From Chromatiaceae bacterium (lineage in GTDB: Bacteria; Pseudomonadota; Gammaproteobacteria; Chromatiales; Chromatiaceae): a stretch of DNA of 64,000 bases. The stretch is from positions 310,001 through 374,000 of the forward strand of contig JACKMX010000003.1 in NCBI GenBank assembly GCA_024235175.1, in the 5' to 3' direction. A model generated the notes under the pieces. The model did no database searches. It was not told the DNA's origin and saw only the letters and a list, made by a program, of their open reading frames with translations. This document shows, piece after piece, positions 60,316 to 64,000 of the stretch. Each line of letters begins with the position of its first letter. Position 1 is the stretch's first letter. The position numbers and the translations under genes were made by a program.

Positions 60316-61137
60316 ATGAAAGTCTACACTCCTTCGGTAACCTGGAATCTCTCCCGCAAGGGGGCCCGTTACAGGCAGGCCAGCGCGCTGGTACTGTCCG
60401 TACCCAAAAGCGGACGCACCTGGTTCAGAGTCATGCTCAGCAAGTATCTTTCCCTGCATTTTGGAGAGGAGCTTGATATCGGGGGCTACGCCGAATCCTC
60501 GACAGTTGTCCCGAATATTCTCTACAGCCATGAGATCTGGAGTCACCGGATGACCTCCAGTATCCGCCGTCGCCTGTTGGGTTTCTATATTTGTCCCGAA
60601 TCCGCCCTGCTGGACAAGCCGGTAATGGTTGTTCATCGTGATCCACGCGATGTGCTTGTATCGCTCTATTTTCATGCACGTAAACGTTCCAGGAGAAAAT
60701 TCCAGGGAACTGTTTCGGATCTGGTGCGGGATCGGGATCGGGGAGCGGCCGCCATGGTTGCTGTTATGAATGCCTGGCGCCAGCGTCTGTCCGGTAAACC
60801 AGATGTGTTGTGGATTGGCTACGCCGACTTGCACGCCCGACCTCAGCAGCTTTTGGGTGATGCTGCCCGGCTGCTTGGCTTTGAACCCATTCAGGATTAT
60901 GTGCAGCAGGCAATAGATTTCAGTAAATTCGAGAATATGCGTAATCTGGAGAACAGAGGGGGTCTGGGAAAGGGATTCCTCTCACCCGGCAATGCCGCAG
61001 ATCCCGAGAGTTTCAAAGTCCGCAGCGGCGTGGTTGGCGGTTATGGGAAACACCTGCAAGCCGATGACCTGGTATACATTGACGAAGTGCTGCAGGATCT
61101 CGACCCGTTTTTCGGCTACTCACGGTCGGTTAAATAG
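60316..61137 (+). CDS. Sulfotransferase (family 1-like)
   Basis: This 273-residue protein has the PAPS loop VPKSGRTWFRVML near residue 29 and a second motif VVHRDPRDVLVSLYFH near 105. It is the third sulfotransferase of the region and is unlike the other two in sequence. Its 3' end overlaps the convergent gene at 61116 by 22 bp. Confidence 0.87.
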   Translation: MKVYTPSVTWNLSRKGARYRQASALVLSVPKSGRTWFRVMLSKYLSLHFGEELDIGGYAESSTVVPNILYSHEIWSHRMTSSIRRRLLGFYICPESALLDKPVMVVHRDPRDVLVSLYFHARKRSRRKFQGTVSDLVRDRDRGAAAMVAVMNAWRQRLSGKPDVLWIGYADLHARPQQLLGDAARLLGFEPIQDYVQQAIDFSKFENMRNLENRGGLGKGFLSPGNAADPESFKVRSGVVGGYGKHLQADDLVYIDEVLQDLDPFFGYSRSVK

Positions 61138-61739
61138 GATTCCAGTTCCAGCCGGACCGAGCGCAACGGCGCCTCCCCAAATCGCCGGATACAAGCCTTG
61201 ACCCATTGGGTATGCACCAGATCGACCACTACCGGCACCTTTTCGAAACCCAGTAAAAGTGCCAATGCCAGGCGATGTGTGCCCTCACCGGATTTGATTG
61301 CTGTGCCGTCGCGCCCGATCCGTACGGTGATCTCCCGTTCCTGCCGCAGCTGTTGTGGGGGGCGAGCCTGAAATCCATGATCGCGCATACTCTTGTACAA
61401 GTTTTCCAGACGGGAAAAATAGGCATCCACCGCGGTGCGCGACGCCAGTTTCGGCGCATGAGTGACGCCGTTGCGCTCCAGCTCATCCACCATGCGACGA
61501 TAGAATGCCGTTTCCTGATAGGGGAGGTTCTCTTCGAACAGCTCCTGCATCTGCCGCAGCCGAAACGGAGCATATTCATTATCGGACAGATCCCATGCGC
61601 CTGGGCATGCCAGAAATGGCCAGTGTTTAACATATGCAGGCCACTCATCCTTACGCCGGCGATAAACGATACGGGTTGGATCCATTTCGGTGGTCCACAA
61701 TCCGTAACGGCGTTTGATCCGCAGATAGTCGAAAAGCAT
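61116..61739 (-). CDS. Hypothetical protein of the glycan region (ParB-like segment)
   Basis: This 207-residue soluble protein has a GEGTHRLALALLLGFEKVPV segment resembling the nucleotide-contacting loop of ParB/Srx-like domains. It overlaps the next gene's stop by one base, so it is co-expressed with the glycosyltransferase upstream. Its role in glycan synthesis is unknown. Confidence 0.6.
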   Translation of the reverse strand: MLFDYLRIKRRYGLWTTEMDPTRIVYRRRKDEWPAYVKHWPFLACPGAWDLSDNEYAPFRLRQMQELFEENLPYQETAFYRRMVDELERNGVTHAPKLASRTAVDAYFSRLENLYKSMRDHGFQARPPQQLRQEREITVRIGRDGTAIKSGEGTHRLALALLLGFEKVPVVVDLVHTQWVKACIRRFGEAPLRSVRLELESYLTDRE

Positions 61740-62875
61740 CAGCGAGGTTGATCCTCCAATTGGGGGAGTCCGAGTATCTCCAGATATCTGGATGCGCTGC
61801 GCTGCGCCTCGTACTCTTTGACGGCAGCCTTCATCGATCCGGGTTGTGGCGGATTCAGAAGTACCCCCGCCATTGCAGCAGCGAGCATTTCGTGCTTACC
61901 CACAGGTACCAATGGTGCTATCCGGCCGCCTTCCAGAATCTCCCCGGGGCCGCTCGGGCAGTCGGTGGAGACCACGGGAGTATCCAGCGCCATCGCTTCG
62001 GTCAACACATTGGGCGAACCCTCCCATCTGCTCGAGAGTACGAACAGATCCGCAGCCGCCATGTAAGCATAGGGATTTTGGATGAAGCCCGGAAGGTCCA
62101 CACAGTCGTGCAATCGAAGCCGCTCCACCAGTTGCAGCAACTCTTTTCGCCGGTCGCCCTCACCCAGAATAATTAGACGTGCCTGCACTCTTTTACTCAA
62201 TTCGGCAAAAGCGCTGATCAGCGTGACGAAATCCTTCTGCAGCGTGAGCCGGCCGGCGCCGAGGATTACCGGAAATCTCTTCTCTTTCAGCCAGAGGTGG
62301 GGGGGTACTTCTGCGGCCAACTTAATAAGCCTGGAAGTGATCACCGGGTTTCGCACCACGCTGATTTTTTCGGGGGCCACGCCCGATATCTTTTGGGTGT
62401 CTTCAGCCACGCCTTTGGAGACGGCGATAATCTGGTCTATTTTAGGATAGAGCCTGCGAATGGGCCGCAGTCGCAACCATCTTAACAGCGCAGGTTTATT
62501 GCTGAGAGCTTCCGAAAGATTGGTGCCCAGTCTCAGTACCAGACGGGTATCTGTTCCCGCCAGTTCCCGCGCCCTCACAGCCAGACGGCCGGCTCTGTCT
62601 TTGGCCACCAGCATCCTCGATGGACGGTGTTGCTTCAAATAACGCACCAAAGGGAGGAGGCTGGTGCCCGTATGGCGGCTGCCAAGATCTATGCGGCGCA
62701 CATTGGGATGGATTTCATCAAGGTGCCGACTGTTCGATCTGATCAGTACCAGGTCGACCAGGAGACCCCGCTCCGCAAAGGCGTTCAGCAGGTTGAGCAG
62801 CATTCGCTCCACACCGCCTTCACCGGAGAAAGAGGCCAGTACGGCGATATCGGGGAGTTCTGTATCCCTGCTCAT
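61739..62875 (-). CDS. Family 4 glycosyltransferase
   Basis: This 378-residue GT-B enzyme has an N-terminal GGVERMLLNLL acceptor region. Its C-terminal donor domain carries GAGRLTLQKDF and EGSPNVLTEAMALDTPVVSTD with the E-x7-E signature. The ATG at 62875 fits the fold better than a start at 62971. It is divergent from the next glycosyltransferase with 188 bp between. Confidence 0.9.
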   Translation of the reverse strand: MSRDTELPDIAVLASFSGEGGVERMLLNLLNAFAERGLLVDLVLIRSNSRHLDEIHPNVRRIDLGSRHTGTSLLPLVRYLKQHRPSRMLVAKDRAGRLAVRARELAGTDTRLVLRLGTNLSEALSNKPALLRWLRLRPIRRLYPKIDQIIAVSKGVAEDTQKISGVAPEKISVVRNPVITSRLIKLAAEVPPHLWLKEKRFPVILGAGRLTLQKDFVTLISAFAELSKRVQARLIILGEGDRRKELLQLVERLRLHDCVDLPGFIQNPYAYMAAADLFVLSSRWEGSPNVLTEAMALDTPVVSTDCPSGPGEILEGGRIAPLVPVGKHEMLAAAMAGVLLNPPQPGSMKAAVKEYEAQRSASRYLEILGLPQLEDQPR

Positions 62876-63063
62876 TGCACTACCATTCAAGATGAAATCC
62901 GGAAAGATCGTATTGGGGCGCTGGAATGATAACAAACAGCATCCTTTCTTGAATAATCGGGTTGGACGCAACTTGCAAACCCGGTGCGGCCGGTATCTAC
63001 TTCCGAGCTTTGTGCAGAGGCATCTCTACAGTTATTCGACAAGACTCATAATTCAGATTGAAA

Positions 63064-64000
63064 ATGAAAGTACTACATGTGGAAGCGGGGATGCATCTGT
63101 ACGGGGGTGCCCGACAGGTGCTCTATCTGCTGGAAGGATTGGCGAACAGCGGGGTGCAGAACCTGCTGGTGGTTCCAACAGGCAGTGAATTGGGTGTGCG
63201 GGTCGATTCTGCGACCGCGGATGTTCGTGCAATCCGCATGGCGGGAGATCTGGATCTGGGAGTGATACCTCGGCTCAAGAGGATCATTATGCAGGAACAG
63301 CCTGATCTGGTTCATCTGCATAGCCGTAGAGGAGCGGATATTCTGGGTGGATTGGCTGCCAGGTTGACGGGGATACCAGCGGTTCTGACTCGCAGGGTGG
63401 ATAATCCGGAGCCACGGCTACTGATCAACCTGAAGTACCGGCTCTTTGACCGGGTGATCACAATTTCCGAGGGTATTCGTCAAGTATTACTTAGTCAGGG
63501 TGTTCCTGCCGCAAAAGTGGCTTGTGTGCGCAGTGCGGTGGATGCTGACCGATACCAGGGAAAGTGCGACAGAAACTGGTTTCTCGATGAGTTCGGGTTG
63601 CCACAAAGTGCCCGGGTGATAGCGGTCGTGGCGCAGTTGATACCCCGTAAGGGGCACAGGTATGTTCTCGATGCAATGTCGAAACTGACCAGGCTTTATC
63701 CCGGGCTGCATCTGTTATTGTTTGGGAAAGGGGCATCCGAATCGGAAATACGTGCTCAGATTGGCTCCCTGGGCCTGGATCGGAAAGTTACTCTGGCCGG
63801 ATTCCGGAATGATTTATCACGGATCTTTCCATGTCTCGATCTCCTCGTCCACCCTGCACTGATCGAGGGATTGGGAGTGACGCTGCTGCAGGCAGCCAGT
63901 GCCGGTGTGCCGATCGTTGCCAGTGACACCGGCGGTATTCCGGAAGCGGTGCGGGATGGTTTCAATGGTTTATTGGTGCCGCCTGGGGACAGTCCGGCGC
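63064..64000 (+). CDS. Family 4 glycosyltransferase, cut by the window end
   Basis: This is the first 312 residues of a GT4 enzyme with GGARQVLYLLEGL, RRGADILGGLAARL, AQLIPRKGH and the donor signature ALIEGLGVTLLQAASAGVPI. The frame is open to the last base and the C-terminus is missing. It is on the opposite strand to the other glycosyltransferase genes, so it starts a new transcription unit. Confidence 0.9.
   Translation, partial: MKVLHVEAGMHLYGGARQVLYLLEGLANSGVQNLLVVPTGSELGVRVDSATADVRAIRMAGDLDLGVIPRLKRIIMQEQPDLVHLHSRRGADILGGLAARLTGIPAVLTRRVDNPEPRLLINLKYRLFDRVITISEGIRQVLLSQGVPAAKVACVRSAVDADRYQGKCDRNWFLDEFGLPQSARVIAVVAQLIPRKGHRYVLDAMSKLTRLYPGLHLLLFGKGASESEIRAQIGSLGLDRKVTLAGFRNDLSRIFPCLDLLVHPALIEGLGVTLLQAASAGVPIVASDTGGIPEAVRDGFNGLLVPPGDSPA

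Noticed and set aside
1..64000. Sigma-54 (-24/-12) promoters as HoxA targets
   Set aside because: No TGGCAC-N5-TTGC match was noticed by eye, so none is claimed; a matrix scan would be needed.

Overview
The window reads as chromosomal DNA of a sulfur-oxidising gammaproteobacterium (Chromatiales or Sedimenticola/Thiodiazotropha-like). This is an inference from gene content. A Gly/Tyr/Trp-rich sulfur globule protein (21.9 kb) points to internal sulfur storage. The gene orders nudE-yrfG and rhlB-trxA-rho, together with glnE, are gammaproteobacterial. A regulatory hydrogenase cluster implies use of H2. No rRNA, tRNA, CRISPR array, prophage or transposase gene was recognised.

Layout. (1) 0-9.5 kb: one tight + strand operon, hypC-hypD-hypE-hypX-hoxA-hoxJ-hoxB-hoxC. 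It covers NiFe cofactor maturation, including HypX, the aerobic route to the active-site CO, and a complete H2-sensing pathway: sensor hydrogenase HoxBC, kinase HoxJ and NtrC-type activator HoxA. The energy-conserving hydrogenase is not in the window and probably lies upstream. (2) 9.6-14.6 kb: hemerythrin, methyltransferase, HdfR-like LysR regulator, CnoX co-chaperone, and an orphan TRAP-type binding protein. (3) 14.8-21.1 kb: a translationally coupled trio of a membrane-anchored pentaheme cytochrome fused to TPRs, an FG-GAP/ASPIC-UnbV (CRTAC1-like) protein and an exported TPR protein. This is the best candidate for an undescribed extracytoplasmic redox system. (4) 21.1-21.85 kb: three short non-coding elements. 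Two are inverted copies of a 245-bp hairpin element that meet at a perfect palindrome; the third is a 231-bp element with long terminal inverted repeats.

(5) 22.4-27 kb: a hybrid histidine kinase divergent from an Hpt-REC-REC-GGDEF protein and a single-domain receiver, together forming a plausible phosphorelay to c-di-GMP. (6) 27-39 kb: mixed housekeeping and unknown genes (pdxH, SGNH hydrolase, ParA, HTH-purU, SBF transporter, CDGSH protein, DUF547, a second diguanylate cyclase). A 157-bp multi-hairpin repeat occurs twice here, at 34.7 and 38.9 kb. (7) 39-55 kb: conserved core genes: nudE, yrfG, rhlB, trxA, rho, murU, a glutamate-cysteine ligase homologue, groES-groEL under a CIRCE operator, glnE and ilvE.

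(8) 55-64 kb: a surface polysaccharide/LPS region with four glycosyltransferases (one cut by the window end), an O-antigen ligase and three distinct sulfotransferases. This suggests a sulfated surface glycan, perhaps fed by the cell's sulfur metabolism.
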